Origin: Rhizoclosmatium globosum
Lineage: Eukaryota > Chytridiomycota > Chytridiomycetes > Chytridiales > Chytriomycetaceae
NCBI GenBank assembly: GCA_002104985.1
Contig: MCGO01000013.1
Coordinates: 248,001 to 312,000 of the forward strand
Length of the DNA: 64,000 nt
Reading direction: 5' to 3'
The stretch's first letter is position 1. Each line of letters starts with the position of its first letter. Positions 11,683 through 22,478 of the stretch are shown here, in pieces. The notes beneath the pieces were generated by a model that searched no databases, had not been told where the DNA came from, and was given only the letters and a program-made list of their open reading frames with translations. The position numbers and the translations under genes are program-made.

Positions 11683-12955
11683 TTACATCTCCTCTGCTTT
11701 TGCAGATGTCGGAACACCCCCAATTAAACGAGCATAACGCATGGATTGCATTAAATTACGAGCCGCATTTGCATGGTCATACACTCCACCATTGAAAGAC
11801 ACGGTAACATCGCGTCCTATCGATACTTTCAGGAAACCTTTTCCTCCTGGATGGTCATCCATGAACTTGGTGACATCATATACGATATCGGATATAATAA
11901 GCAACTGTCGGCCAGACTCTGCAATTTTAGATTTGACTGTAAAACATAGTTATTTCATGGTGTATTGACGGCGAGGGATGGAATGTACCTTCAGCGAAAG
12001 TTAATGACGGAAGTTCCTCCAGAGCAACGCCATAGTCAAGCTTCTTCTTCATGGCTTGAATCTTCTTCTCCCTCATGTAGATCTTTCCTTTTTCAATCTC
12101 ATTTGTGGGAAACACTTTCAAATTGTAGGTTAACCCAACCAGAGATCCCAACCAGATCAGCCACTTTGTTGGATCGTATTGATAGAATTTGATGGCATTA
12201 CGATAGTCGCCGGGAAATTCGTGATGGCTTGAAACGTTGTTAGCACATTATATGTTCCCAACAAAAACATACAAGTTGTGATAACCCTCTCCAAAAGTAA
12301 TCAATGCAGTAATGAAGTTATCTCTAGGCGTACGTTTGTCATCAAAAGTATGGTCTCCGTAGTAATGCGCAAGCGAGTTGATACAGAATGTTGAATGATG
12401 CAGGAATACCAGACGAGCAACACCAGCAAATAAGAGACCGCCAACCCAGTCATCCCAAGCGAGTCCTGCAACGATGGCAGGGAAAATGAAGGCCATGAAC
12501 ACAGCAAGTGGCTCGTAGTACTTGTCTTGGAAACGAATGATCGGATCAGACACCAAATCGGAGATATCAACCTTGGCAGTATTTTCCTCCTTGAATATCA
12601 GCCAGCCAATATGACTCCAAAAGAAACCGCGATTAGCATTGTATGGATCCTTATCCGTATCTGTGAATCTGTGGTGGATTCTGTGTCCATGAACCCACCA
12701 CTTGCATGAACCTTGCATCGCTCCAGTACAAGCCGCGAGGCAAATAATTTGCCAGATTCTTGACGCTTCATAGGAACGGTGAGACCAGTAGCGATGGTAG
12801 CCAGTCGTCACTCCCATTCCCGTAAAGAAGTAGTAGAACACTGAAAACCAAAAGGTTTCCGTCTGGAGCGGAACGGTTGCAAACGAAATCAAGGATATCA
12901 CGGGAGTCGCGGCCAATACTATAGCATTTGGCCAGATAATGTTGTCAAAACGCAT
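11683..12955 (-). CDS. Acyl-CoA delta-9-type desaturase with C-terminal cytochrome b5 domain (copy 1)
   Basis: A membrane-bound acyl-CoA desaturase of the OLE1 type, which inserts a cis double bond in saturated acyl-CoA in the ER. The three histidine boxes are visible: HRYWSH, HRIHHRF and, across the exon 1/2 junction near 12229-12276, a HNL-HHEFP box. Hydrophobic segments flank them. The last exon holds a cytochrome b5 domain with the haem motif [11 protein letters not shown]. The model has three exons. The start at 12955 gives a protein that begins almost at the first membrane segment, about 70 residues shorter at the N-terminus than copy 2, so an undetected upstream exon is possible. It is tandem and same-strand with copy 2, separated by 453 bases. 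Confidence 0.9.
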
Positions 12956-13408
12956 GTGGTAGTTGAGTGCAAGATTTCGTCACCCGGAAAAAATCACCAT
13001 TTTTCCGGCAGCCTTCACTTCTACCAATTGGTCTGTTGAGCTGTCTTAAGGCTGATCAGATAACCAAACTGTATAAATAATCCGTAAATACAAAGTTCTT
13101 GTCGTTTTGGCGTGAAAAGTGCAGTGTAAGTGTGGTAGCTTGTGCATCCAAATTAGATGACAGCAAACACATGGGTTCGGGAAAATGTTACATTTATCAG
13201 TTATATTGGATCTGAATACCAGAATAGACTCATGTTTACAGATTTTGGACATGATCAGTTCACTGCAAGTCGCGGAAAAGTGACGAGTTCCAACAGGTAT
13301 TATCAATTATGAACACAGAAGAGTAACAGTATTTATGAGATTTTATTACAAAATAAGTGATCAAGTAAGAGGTACATCAAAACTAAGCGTAAATTAATAA
13401 TAAGCAAG
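12956..13408. other. Intergenic region between tandem desaturases
   Basis: This 453-base stretch is the likely promoter of desaturase copy 1 and terminator of copy 2. No gene-like frame is supported. An upstream 5' exon for copy 1 could be hidden here, but I could not find a convincing one. Confidence 0.4.
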
Positions 13409-14908
13409 TTACTCCAAAGTAGCAGTTTCAGATGCCGGTGTTTCTCCGACAAGAATAGCATATCTCATTGACGTCATCAAGTTTCGGGCAGCATTTGCGT
13501 GGTTGTAGACACCACCATTGAAAGAGGCTGTGACGTCGCGACCAACAGAGACTTTCAAAAATCCTTTACCTCCTGGATGGTCATCCATGAAGTCAGTCAC
13601 GTCGTAAACAATTCCAGAAATGATCATCAATTGCTTTCCGGTTTCAGCGATGCGTTCCTTGACTGAAATGATTCTAGTGTAAGCCCAAATTTCAACACAA
13701 AAGTATAAAAGTATGTACCTTGTTCGTGAGTCATAGATGGTAAGTCCTCCAAGGGAACTCCATAAGTCAAAGTCTTTCGGATCTCAGCAATCTTCTTTTC
13801 CTGCATTGTGACTTTTCCCTTCAAGATTTCATTGGCAGGGAACATCTTCAAGTTGTACGTCAGGCCAAAGAGAGACGCGGTCCAGATAAGCCACTTGGTT
13901 GGATCGTATTGAACAGCTTCAATTGCGTTACGGTAATCGGCAGGGAATTCGTGGTGGCTGTTGGGTTACACTGATGAGAAAGAGAAAGATTTAAGTCTAA
14001 TGGCAAAACAAACTCACAAATTATGATAGCCTTCACCGAATGTAATCAAAGCAGTAATGACATTATCTCTGGGTGTTCTGCGGTCATCATACGTGTGTTC
14101 ACCGTAGTAGTGAGCCAAGGAGTTGATACAGAAGGTAGAATGATGAAGGCACACCAAGCGTGTCACACCGGCGTAGAAGAACCCACCCAACCAGTCTCCC
14201 CAAAGCAAACCAGCAACAAGAGTAGGGAAAATGAATGCCATGGAAACAGCCAGCCTGATAAGTATTGATTAGAGCTGTGTCAAGTCAATCCTAATTCCAT
14301 AATACTTACTCAAGATAATGCTTATGCTGGAAACGAATCCAAGGATCCTTATTCAAATCCGAAACGTCAACCTTAACTTTCTTTTCTTCCTTGATGACCA
14401 TCCATCCGATATGAGACCACAAGAACCCACGCTTCGCGTTGTAAGGATCCTTGTCGGTATCCGTGAACCTATGATGGATTCGGTGTCCGTGTGACCACCA
14501 CTTGACAGAACCTTCCATTGCACCGGTTCCAGCAGCGAGGAGCAAGAATTCCCACACTCGCGTTGCATCATATGACCGATGGGACCAGTAACGGTGGTAA
14601 CCAGCGGTGATTCCCATTCCAGTGAAGAAGTAGTAGAAGAAGGAAAACCAGAACGTCTTTGCTTGTAGCGGAACGTACATCATTCCAAAGAGCGCGAGAA
14701 GAGGTGTCACAGTGAGAATAGTGAAGCTGGTCCAATCGATGGTCTTGATAGAGACCTCTGGCCATGGAAACTCCTCTTCTGGAGGGGATGGCTGGCTCTT
14801 AGTCTTGTCAGTATCCAATGCGTATGTTGGAGCATCTTTGTCTGTTTTCGAGTTGTAGAGAAGAGACCCGATGAGCGCGGTAGCCACGAGCGATGTGGTG
14901 GGAGACAT
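13409..14908 (-). CDS. Acyl-CoA delta-9-type desaturase with C-terminal cytochrome b5 domain (copy 2)
   Basis: Same architecture as the neighbouring copy. An N-terminal region of ~75 residues ([19 protein letters not shown]...) precedes the first membrane segment, then the boxes HRYWSH, HRIHHRF and HNL-HHEFP, and a C-terminal cytochrome b5 domain with [11 protein letters not shown]. Four exons are inferred. One intron (about 14254-14310, GTAAGT...TTATCAG) interrupts the sequence just before [10 protein letters not shown], a point where copy 1 is continuous. The ATG at 14908 is chosen because it starts a plausible N-terminus. The open frame continues upstream to 15160 without family resemblance. 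The substrate preferences of the two copies cannot be told from sequence. Confidence 0.9.
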
Positions 14909-15316
14909 ATGTGAATTCGTGTGTGTTTTTGGATTCCAAATACTTTTTTTGGTTAAGCCGGGTTTTATCGATTCGATAGAATATCCTTTCGTGGGGTTTC
15001 CGAGGGATTTTTCCGGATGCTCGTGGCCTCCGTTTTTGGTATTCAGCCCTTGTGCCACGGCCAAAACCACCAGAACAAGAGTTTTAGGTGCACCATTCCT
15101 CCATACAACTCTTATCAAGTGAAACAATCTACAACTGTGCCATTTTGTACTCCAATGCACTTAATATTGACTACTTTGCCGGGCGGTAAAATGATTTTCC
15201 GAGCCCTCGTGTCCTGAAAATGCCATGAAAATGCACACGTGGGATCATGATCTGTCATCATTGTTTATTCACACAATAAAAAGGATGAAATTAAGAGTAC
15301 CAATACAACTTTTACG
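14909..15316. other. Intergenic region upstream of desaturase copy 2
   Basis: About 400 bases between the 5' end of desaturase copy 2 and the 3' end of the DNA ligase gene. An open frame on the minus strand runs through part of it, in frame with the desaturase, but its composition does not resemble the family. No other feature is seen. Confidence 0.4.
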
Positions 15317-18300
15317 TTAATAATCTTCCTCCATAGGACCACTAGCAGTGTTCAAGTTTTGAGCTCGGTACATTGTAGCAACTTGTTCACCAGTCGTGGC
15401 CTGCTCCGGAGACTTATCATCACGAATACGAATAAAACGAGGGAATCGGAGACTGATTCCTTTGCTGAGATCAACAAGTCCCTGTCCTGCAAGGTGCACG
15501 GGAGAAATAGAAAGATCGGCAGCTTTCACTTCCCACACCTGAACAGGCTTAAACCAAACATCGGGACGAATGTTGGGCACATCGCTGAATTTATAGTATG
15601 AAGGAGGCGTGTCCACTTTGTGGGCTTCAAAGAACTCCTTGTGTTGTTTCAAGTCTTCTTCAGAGAACCCAGTGGCAATCTAAAAGGCGATAAGTATAAT
15701 AAACTCGAAATATGAATAGGGTGGTTCACCTTGCAGATACTCTGGTATGTCTCACTGTCATCGTCATAGCACGCCAACAAGAAACCACCATACCAACCTG
15801 TTCTTTTTCCTTTACCAATATATCCACCAATAACAACGAGATCCAACGAGTCTCCAATTCCATTCAAATAATCTTTCTTCACCTGTCCAAGTTTGGATCA
15901 GCCACACAACCCTAGACACTCAAACAACACAAACCTTAAGCCAATTCCTCGATCGCACAGAAGGCTCGTACGAACTGCCTTCATCCAAAGTCTTGACCAT
16001 CAATCCTTCACAGTTTCCAGCCACACTTTCATCCAAGAAGGTTTGGATCTCGTCAACAGAATTGGCTTCAACGCTTTTGGCAAAACAAAACTTTCCTTCC
16101 TTCTCGAGGAACGAGTCGCGAAGGTTCTGTCGTCGGGCTCGGAGGGTATCAGTGATCAAGGGCTGGTTTCAAATGTTACGACAGTTTAAACACAACAATA
16201 CCATCGCACCTTTCCGTTCAAATATAGAATATCAAACGCATAGAGACAGACAGAAACTTGAATATCTTCAATAGCCACGTCCTGTGAGCAGTGGATTCAA
16301 TATCCGTAATTGGAAACCCACAAAAATCAACCTTTCGCTTTCTGGTGCTGAGGACCTGGAACGGCAGAATGCACTTCTTCTTTATATCCCAAGCAACAGC
16401 CTCACAGTCCAAAACAAAAGAGGTAACTCCAGGAGCCACAACATCGGGAATAAGAGCCATAATATCCGGGTATTTGGCACTCAAGTTTTCTGAATTACGA
16501 CTGTAGATTGTCGTCGTTCCATCCTCCAAGCGATGAATCTGCGATATGTGTAAGGAGTTTGCATGGCTGAATGGGCGATAGTATACCTGTGCTCGTTCCC
16601 CATCGTATTTGTATTCACAAGTGAATTCGATATTCTCGAACCGATTCAGCACTTCTGTTAAACTCTTGGTTGGGTGGGCGAGCATTGGCTTCAGTGGGAT
16701 TCCTAACACTCATTAGACGTTGTTTGAAATGTGCAAATATAAATACCTGGTGTCAATTTACAATGGTCGTGCAACGCTTTGATCCCATGCTGGGCAAGAG
16801 CGGGGATGATCAAGTCATAATTCGGTAGCTCGCTTATCTTTGATTTAGAAGCCAAACAATTCAGCCAGGGTGACATACCAGTAAACCTGTTTGATGATTG
16901 CACTCCCATTCTCCAGCTCCTTTTCTAGCTTATCTTTGGACCAAGTCTTAACTTCAGCAGCGTTCGATAAGATGGCTGCATGGGCAATGGCAATCAAGAC
17001 TGTCTTTTCTGCGAGACCGATGCGTAATTTTCCTTCAAGAGATCGAATCAAGAATTTGGTTTCGCTTCCCTTGCAGTTGACCAGAAGAGAATTGATTTTG
17101 TCGATTTTCTTGGCCTGGGACTAAATATAAATTCGTATCAGTCACAATTCGATAGCTGTCGCTCACAGACAAACACGCAAATAAACCTCATCTCACCGAT
17201 GCACCAGTAATCCCAGAAATCTCTTTAAGCGTCGCAAACACTTTTTCCACACTCAACACTTTCCCACTCCCAAAAGTCATTTGCTTCTTCTTACTCGCTT
17301 CGGCAACACTCCCCAAATCCCCAATCTGAGCACAATCAGTCTTGATGTTCGCAATCGAACGACCTGTGGCATTCGCAACAGCCTTCATGAGGATGGATTC
17401 ACCGATCCCGAGTTCTTTTCCTTCGTATTCTGGACAGATTTTGTTGAGACAGAGGTAGACGCAGTGGAGCATGGAGGATGGAGATAGGAGGAGGACTTGG
17501 CGAAAGAATTTCGTGAGGAGTTCTGTTATTTTGAGTCTGGATTGGAGTAATGTTGAATGAGTCTTTATGGATGATTCAAGTTGTTGGGAAGCAAGATGCT
17601 CACCTTTTGGTAGTGGCTTCAATTTCGTCAAATGTTTTGCAAAGAGCACTGTATGGAACTCTGTATTCGTCGTTAGACAAAAAGGCGTCACGCGTATCGT
17701 CAAATACTCACGAGTCTCCCTTCTTCCATTGAGCAGATGAGTCCGATGCATCCATAAGCCTGGTTGTAAAGAAGAGTTTGAGTAAAAGTGATGGATTTGG
17801 TAAGTAGGAATTTACTTGAGAGCAGATTCCGCCTGGTCTTTCACGTCCGCATCATCTTCGTCCGCATCTTCATCGTTATCCGCGACAATCTTGTCCTCCT
17901 TAGTCTCCTTCTCATTCGACACTTTCGTTTCTGTAAGGTGTAAGGAACAAATTCACCAGGCCAAGACACACGAACCGTTCTTAACCGACGCACTTTCAGC
18001 CGGCACGCATTTTACAGAAGAGGAAGAAGCAGCAGCCGCGGGTTGCATCTTTTTGGCAAACATTGGATGGACCTTCTTTTGGGTTGATTCCGCTGCCACC
18101 TTTTCAGAGATTGGTTCAGGTTTCATCTCTTCCTTCACATCAGCAACATTTATGATGTCTGCTGGTTCAACGTCTTCAACTGTTTCCACCTTGAATCGTT
18201 TTTGAGGCGGAGCAGCGTCGTCGACGTTGTTTGATATTTGATGGTCGGCCACAGCAAGGGCAGCGTCGATTTCCGCGAACGAGTCATCGTTGTCGTTGTT

Positions 18301-18640
18301 GTCGTTGTTGTTTTGTGATTCTGGTTCTGGTTCAGAGTTTGTGGCTGGGCGTTTTGTTGCCGTTGCTTCTTCAGACGAAGAAGACGACGAAGAAGACGAG
18401 TCAGTTTTGAATCAGAATCGAGTCAGAAACAAACTTGTCGGTGGCGCTTGAACAGTGGAAGACGACGACGACGACGCCGATGATGGCGGCGATGTTGTCT
18501 GTCCCGCCTTGGCCATGAAGCGACTTTGGATCGATGGACTGTTAGTACTTGGTGGTCCTTGGTGGTGTGCTAAAGGAAGGCGCTTACAAGAGCGTCGTTT
18601 GCTTCGTTTTCTTGCTTGGGGATGGGCTGCTCGTCGTCAT
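15317..18640 (-). CDS. CDC9: ATP-dependent DNA ligase I
   Basis: Replicative ligase that seals Okazaki fragments in the nucleus. The adenylation motif [13 protein letters not shown], with the nucleotide-accepting lysine, lies near 16600-16630. C-terminal motifs follow in the exon at 15317-15652 ([32 protein letters not shown]). The central region has the ligase N-terminal helical domain ([23 protein letters not shown] helices, then [16 protein letters not shown]). The start at 18640 is chosen because the first two exons join across an intron with a perfect TACTAAC branch point and give KKTKQTTLF, resembling the PCNA-interacting box near the N-terminus of yeast Cdc9. A long low-complexity acidic/serine linker (17950-18500) follows, as in other ligase I proteins. 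One junction in that linker (near 18385-18435) is uncertain. Confidence 0.9.
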
Positions 18641-18952
18641 TGGTGGTGGTGTTTGGTTGGACTTGGTTTGGTTGGAGGAAGAGTTTCGGACTCTCAATAA
18701 ATTAAAAACGAATTACTGTTACGAGTGGTTATTAAAGAGAAAACTGGCCTCATTTACTTAAGATTTAAATTATAGGACATTTTCCTAGAGAAGAGCCACG
18801 AAAGTTCAACACTGCAGCGCAACTCAACCCAACACAACAGTTGGAATGTCTTCTTAAATAATTGATACTAGGCTTTCAAGCCGATTTTAATCCTTTAGAT
18901 TTACAGTATTCTCAGACTCTCAGTGAAAGCGGCCTTATTTTTCTTTTGAGAA

Positions 18953-20038
18953 ATGGAGTCTGAGTCTGAGTCCGCATCCACACCAGTGCCTCCCAACAAA
19001 CTCATCCCGCTCCTCCTCTTTGGCCTCCGCGATCCAAGCTCGCATCTGCACAAATTCACACGTGACATTGATGCTTTCCGCCTCCTCCTGACAGCTATAT
19101 CCCACCGTAACTTCGGTGCTTGGATTGAGCATTCTGTTCACCCCAAGGATATCAAATATGCATCATGGAGACGAAATGGCTTTGCGAAAGGAATGATTTG
19201 CTTTCCCGAAGAAATCGGATTCCCGGCCCCACTTCGCAATGAAGATGGGTCACTTCAGGAGTTCCACGTCAACATGATGCCGTTTGAGATGACGAATCCG
19301 GATCTTGGAGTTGAGGATGACGTACTTTATGACAACAGTATGTACTCCCATCTTCAAATTGAGAATGCTTTGCCGCCGGAATGTAAGCGGTATGCTCAAA
19401 TAATTGCAACGTGCTTAAGGAGATGCAATAGTTGAGTATTCTCTCCCTTTCTCTCTTCCCTATTTACTCCTAATACTACAAAACAAGAGGAATGGGGTAA
19501 AATCGGATATCTCACGATCCATGAATCATTTGTACAAGAAGGAACCACACAACGCCGCCCAGGACTCCACATTGAGTCCCCAGGCTCCGTACCCAACGGC
19601 CCGCCCTTGAAAGCACACGCCTACCACAGATGGTACTGCTGGGGCGGTGGTAAATTTGGAAATAGAATTGAAGGAGATGTGGACAAGTTTGGGAAAGTGA
19701 ATGTGGAAGGTGGAATCTTTATGGCCTCCAACTTGGATAACACGTGTCGCGTGTGGGATTGTTTGATCCGTGATCATGGGGATGTGACGTTTGCGTTGGG
19801 AGATATTGAACACATGAGAGGTGTGATTGGGGAGGGTGTGAATATGAAGGCGAATCAACTTGTTTGGATCACGGATCGGACGCCGCATGAGTCTTTGAGA
19901 CAGAGTAAGCCTGGGTTTCGTCAGTTTTTCAGACTTGTTACGAGTGAGTTGTCGGCTTGGTATCAGCAGCATAATGCAGAGAACTCGGTGGGGACAAAAC
20001 CGGCTTGTGATATTATTCATGGAAACAAGTTTGATTGA
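18953..20038 (+). CDS. Conserved hypothetical protein, possible jelly-roll (cupin-like) fold
   Basis: Two exons (18953-about 19434, about 19488-20038) encode ~340 residues. I do not recognise a named family, although the C-terminus has the feel of a widely conserved one: NLDNTCRVWDC, ANQLVWITDRTPHESL, QFFRLVTSELSAWYQQHN and IIHGNKFD at the very end. Spaced His and Asp/Glu residues (GLHIESPG, then DRTPHES) with a Trp/Gly-rich YHRWYCWGGG segment could be the metal site of a cupin or 2-oxoglutarate dioxygenase fold. That is inference only. No signal peptide or membrane segment is seen. It is divergent from DNA ligase, with 312 bases between the starts. That gap is A/T-rich and has no gene. Confidence 0.65.
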
Positions 20039-20074
20039 TCTGAATGTATTCCAAAAAAATATATATCTTTGAGA

Positions 20075-20953
20075 ATGAGATCATTTGTGTTCAAACTTGT
20101 TTAGGATATCCATCTCGAACTCGGAGGGGTTCACGCGCTTCACCGACATCCATACACAACACTACTCACTTCACATGGCGCCACAACGTTAATCCTTGCA
20201 GGAGACTGCGGCAAGCCAGGGACACCCGTTTTCACTTCATTCCTCACACTAGCATCTGCCGCATTCCAACAAATCCTGATTGTCGGAAACCATGAATACT
20301 ATAACGGCACAAAGGAAGATGTAGATACCGCAATGCAAACGTGGATCGACGAGTTGAATACACAACTTGGCCACAACAAAGTGATTCTGCTGAACCACAA
20401 TACCACAGTCTATATCCCAGACAAAAACATTCGAATTCTCGGGTGTACGCTTTGGTCCCATATTCCCGATGAAGCATTGCGGGACGTGCAGCATGGCTTG
20501 AACGACTTCCGGATGATTGGAACACGCGACCAAACATCCAAAACTCCGCGTCGAATTACTACATCTGATTACAATACTTGGCATCAAACAGACCTTGCAT
20601 GGCTTAAGCGTGAAATCAAATCCGCAACTGAAAGAAACGAGCGAATCATTGTTGTCACACATCATCCACCCACGTTTGAGCAGACGTCAGCGGAGGAGTT
20701 TCGAAACAGTGATAATTTGATGCGGTTTGCTTTTGCAAGTGATTTGGAGGATTTGTTGGGAGGGAATGTTGTTTGTTGGTGTTATGGTCATACGCACTTT
20801 TCGAATGATATGGTTATTCGTGGGACGCGAGTTGTGAGTAATCAGGCAGGGTATTTGGCGGAGAGAGGTGGAAATAAGAATTGGAATCCAAGGAAAGTCA
20901 TTGTTATTGATGGTTTGCCATTGAAATTGGACACGTGTGATTCTTTGGATTGA
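20075..20953 (+). CDS. Calcineurin-like metallophosphoesterase (in-frame TAG near the N-terminus)
   Basis: All metallophosphatase blocks are visible: DIHLELGG (20105), ILAGDCGKPG (~20190), ILIVGNHEYY (~20275), VVTHHPPT (~20650) and CYGHTHFSND (~20780), so an intact two-metal centre is expected. The substrate is unknown. The protein resembles the stand-alone cytosolic family common in fungi. The 5' end is a puzzle. The best N-terminus by family comparison starts at the ATG at 20075 (MRSFVFKLV), but the next codon, where the family has Ser of 'SDIHLE', is TAG (20102-20104). TTTAG could instead be an intron acceptor with an unseen upstream exon, or the stop may be a sequence error or a real mutation. 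It starts 37 bases after the stop of the preceding gene. Confidence 0.75.
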
Positions 20954-21056
20954 TATCCGCGTAAGTAAATAGAGATGCCCTTAGTCGATACTTCAAATGT
21001 TTGATAATGACGTTTTACAAATTTCTCTTCTTCGTTTATTGTTTTCTGAACCTCAA

Positions 21057-22301
21057 ATGAATTCGCCGACTGTAGCAGGCCTTCCTGCACTTCCGTCCGA
21101 GCTACTGATCCAGATCTTCGCCCATCTCCAACCATGCGACGTGACACTCGTGCTAACGGCGGTATCCAACGTTTGGAGACAAAGACTGTTACCTCTCGCG
21201 CCGCTCTTTACGACACAACTTGTACTTCCCTTCGACGCGGATCTTGCAAAAGGAAACTTACGCCGCTTCGGCCGTGACGTCAAAGTAGTTTTGGATCAAT
21301 GTCCGCGAGCGTCCACAAAGAACGTGGACAAAGTTACTGCCCTCTTGACGGCGATGACCTGGGTTTCTGAGCCAAAAGACACTAGTTACGATTTGGAATT
21401 CTGTTTGAGAGGAGAGCAGACGTTTGATGCTACTATGAAGGCAGTGAACCAATCAACTCTCAGCATTCTCGAAAACTTCACCACATTATCGCTGTCAAAG
21501 TTTCTCATTTCTCCTGTCTCGGATATTCATTTAACGAGTCTTGCTTTTATATCACAACGATGTAGTCGCTTGAAATCCCTTTCATTGGATTCTCCGACTC
21601 GTGCAGAACAGTCCATGTCATTTCTCAAGCTCTTTCCCCAAATTGAACATTTATCCCTATCACACGCTTCACTTGGTTCCATTCCGCCAAAAATAGGGAC
21701 GTTCCTGCCTCAGCTTCGTTCTCTCACACTCTCAAACATTGCAATCAAAAACGTGGGGAACATTCGGAAGCTTGATTCGTTTCCATGTCTACGGAATCTC
21801 CATTTACGAAACCTAGACGCGCGTTTCATAGAAGATGTGGATAAACTCGTTCTCCTTTTCATAGCAGCAACAGGAACCACCACCACCCTCCATCAATTCA
21901 GCCTTTCTCTCACAGATTCCTCCACTAAATTCTTGAATTTGTCTACACTGGGTCCACGTCTTGTCACATGGATTACTCGTCAGTTTGACCCCACGGCTCC
22001 AATTGAGCTCACATTTGGGAAATGTCGAGTTCAGTCTGATTTATTGATTCGAATATCAAAGGGAATCCGTGAACAAATGACTTCGAAGCTGAAAGATGTG
22101 GTGAATACTCATACGGCGAGTGGAAAGCGGAAGAGGAACGAACTTCAGATTAAGAGCGGATCTAGTATCAACTTAGAAAGCGAAAGTGATGTAAAGCAGT
22201 CAGAAACGTTGCCCAGATTCAAGATTGTGCTGGAACGTTGTGAAATAGATGATGTCAACCTAGCAAAGCAGGTTTTGGGAGAGTATCTCGCCATAATATG
22301 A
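21057..22301 (+). CDS. F-box protein with leucine-rich region
   Basis: A single open frame of about 414 codons. An F-box sits at residues ~5-45 (LPALPSELLIQIFAHLQPCDVTL, with the later Trp-Arg), which would recruit the protein to an SCF ubiquitin ligase through Skp1. The middle contains irregular leucine-rich repeats (RLKSLSLDSP, IEHLSLSHASLG, LRSLTLSNIAIKN, LRNLHLRNLDARF) that probably bind substrate. The C-terminus is basic then acidic. The ATG at 21057 is preferred over one at 20997 because the F-box then begins near the N-terminus. It runs in the same direction as the metallophosphatase, about 100 bases downstream. Substrate unknown. Confidence 0.8.
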   Translation: MNSPTVAGLPALPSELLIQIFAHLQPCDVTLVLTAVSNVWRQRLLPLAPLFTTQLVLPFDADLAKGNLRRFGRDVKVVLDQCPRASTKNVDKVTALLTAMTWVSEPKDTSYDLEFCLRGEQTFDATMKAVNQSTLSILENFTTLSLSKFLISPVSDIHLTSLAFISQRCSRLKSLSLDSPTRAEQSMSFLKLFPQIEHLSLSHASLGSIPPKIGTFLPQLRSLTLSNIAIKNVGNIRKLDSFPCLRNLHLRNLDARFIEDVDKLVLLFIAATGTTTTLHQFSLSLTDSSTKFLNLSTLGPRLVTWITRQFDPTAPIELTFGKCRVQSDLLIRISKGIREQMTSKLKDVVNTHTASGKRKRNELQIKSGSSINLESESDVKQSETLPRFKIVLERCEIDDVNLAKQVLGEYLAII

Positions 22302-22478
22302 TGCTGAATGGAATAGATACTATGATTTGTTCTTCACATAACACGAATATCTGACACTTACGACGACCCCAAATCTCGATACACTCGGGTAATTTTGGGA
22401 TGCTGCAAAGCCACGTTTTGGGGAAAAGTGTGGGGATCGATATTTGCTTTTTTCCTTACTTCATTGACAGTGACCCAA

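Noticed and set aside
14909..15160. N-terminal extension of desaturase copy 2 by the upstream open frame
   Set aside because: The extra ~84 residues are basic and unstructured, show no resemblance to desaturases, and the ATG at 14908 gives a sensible N-terminus.
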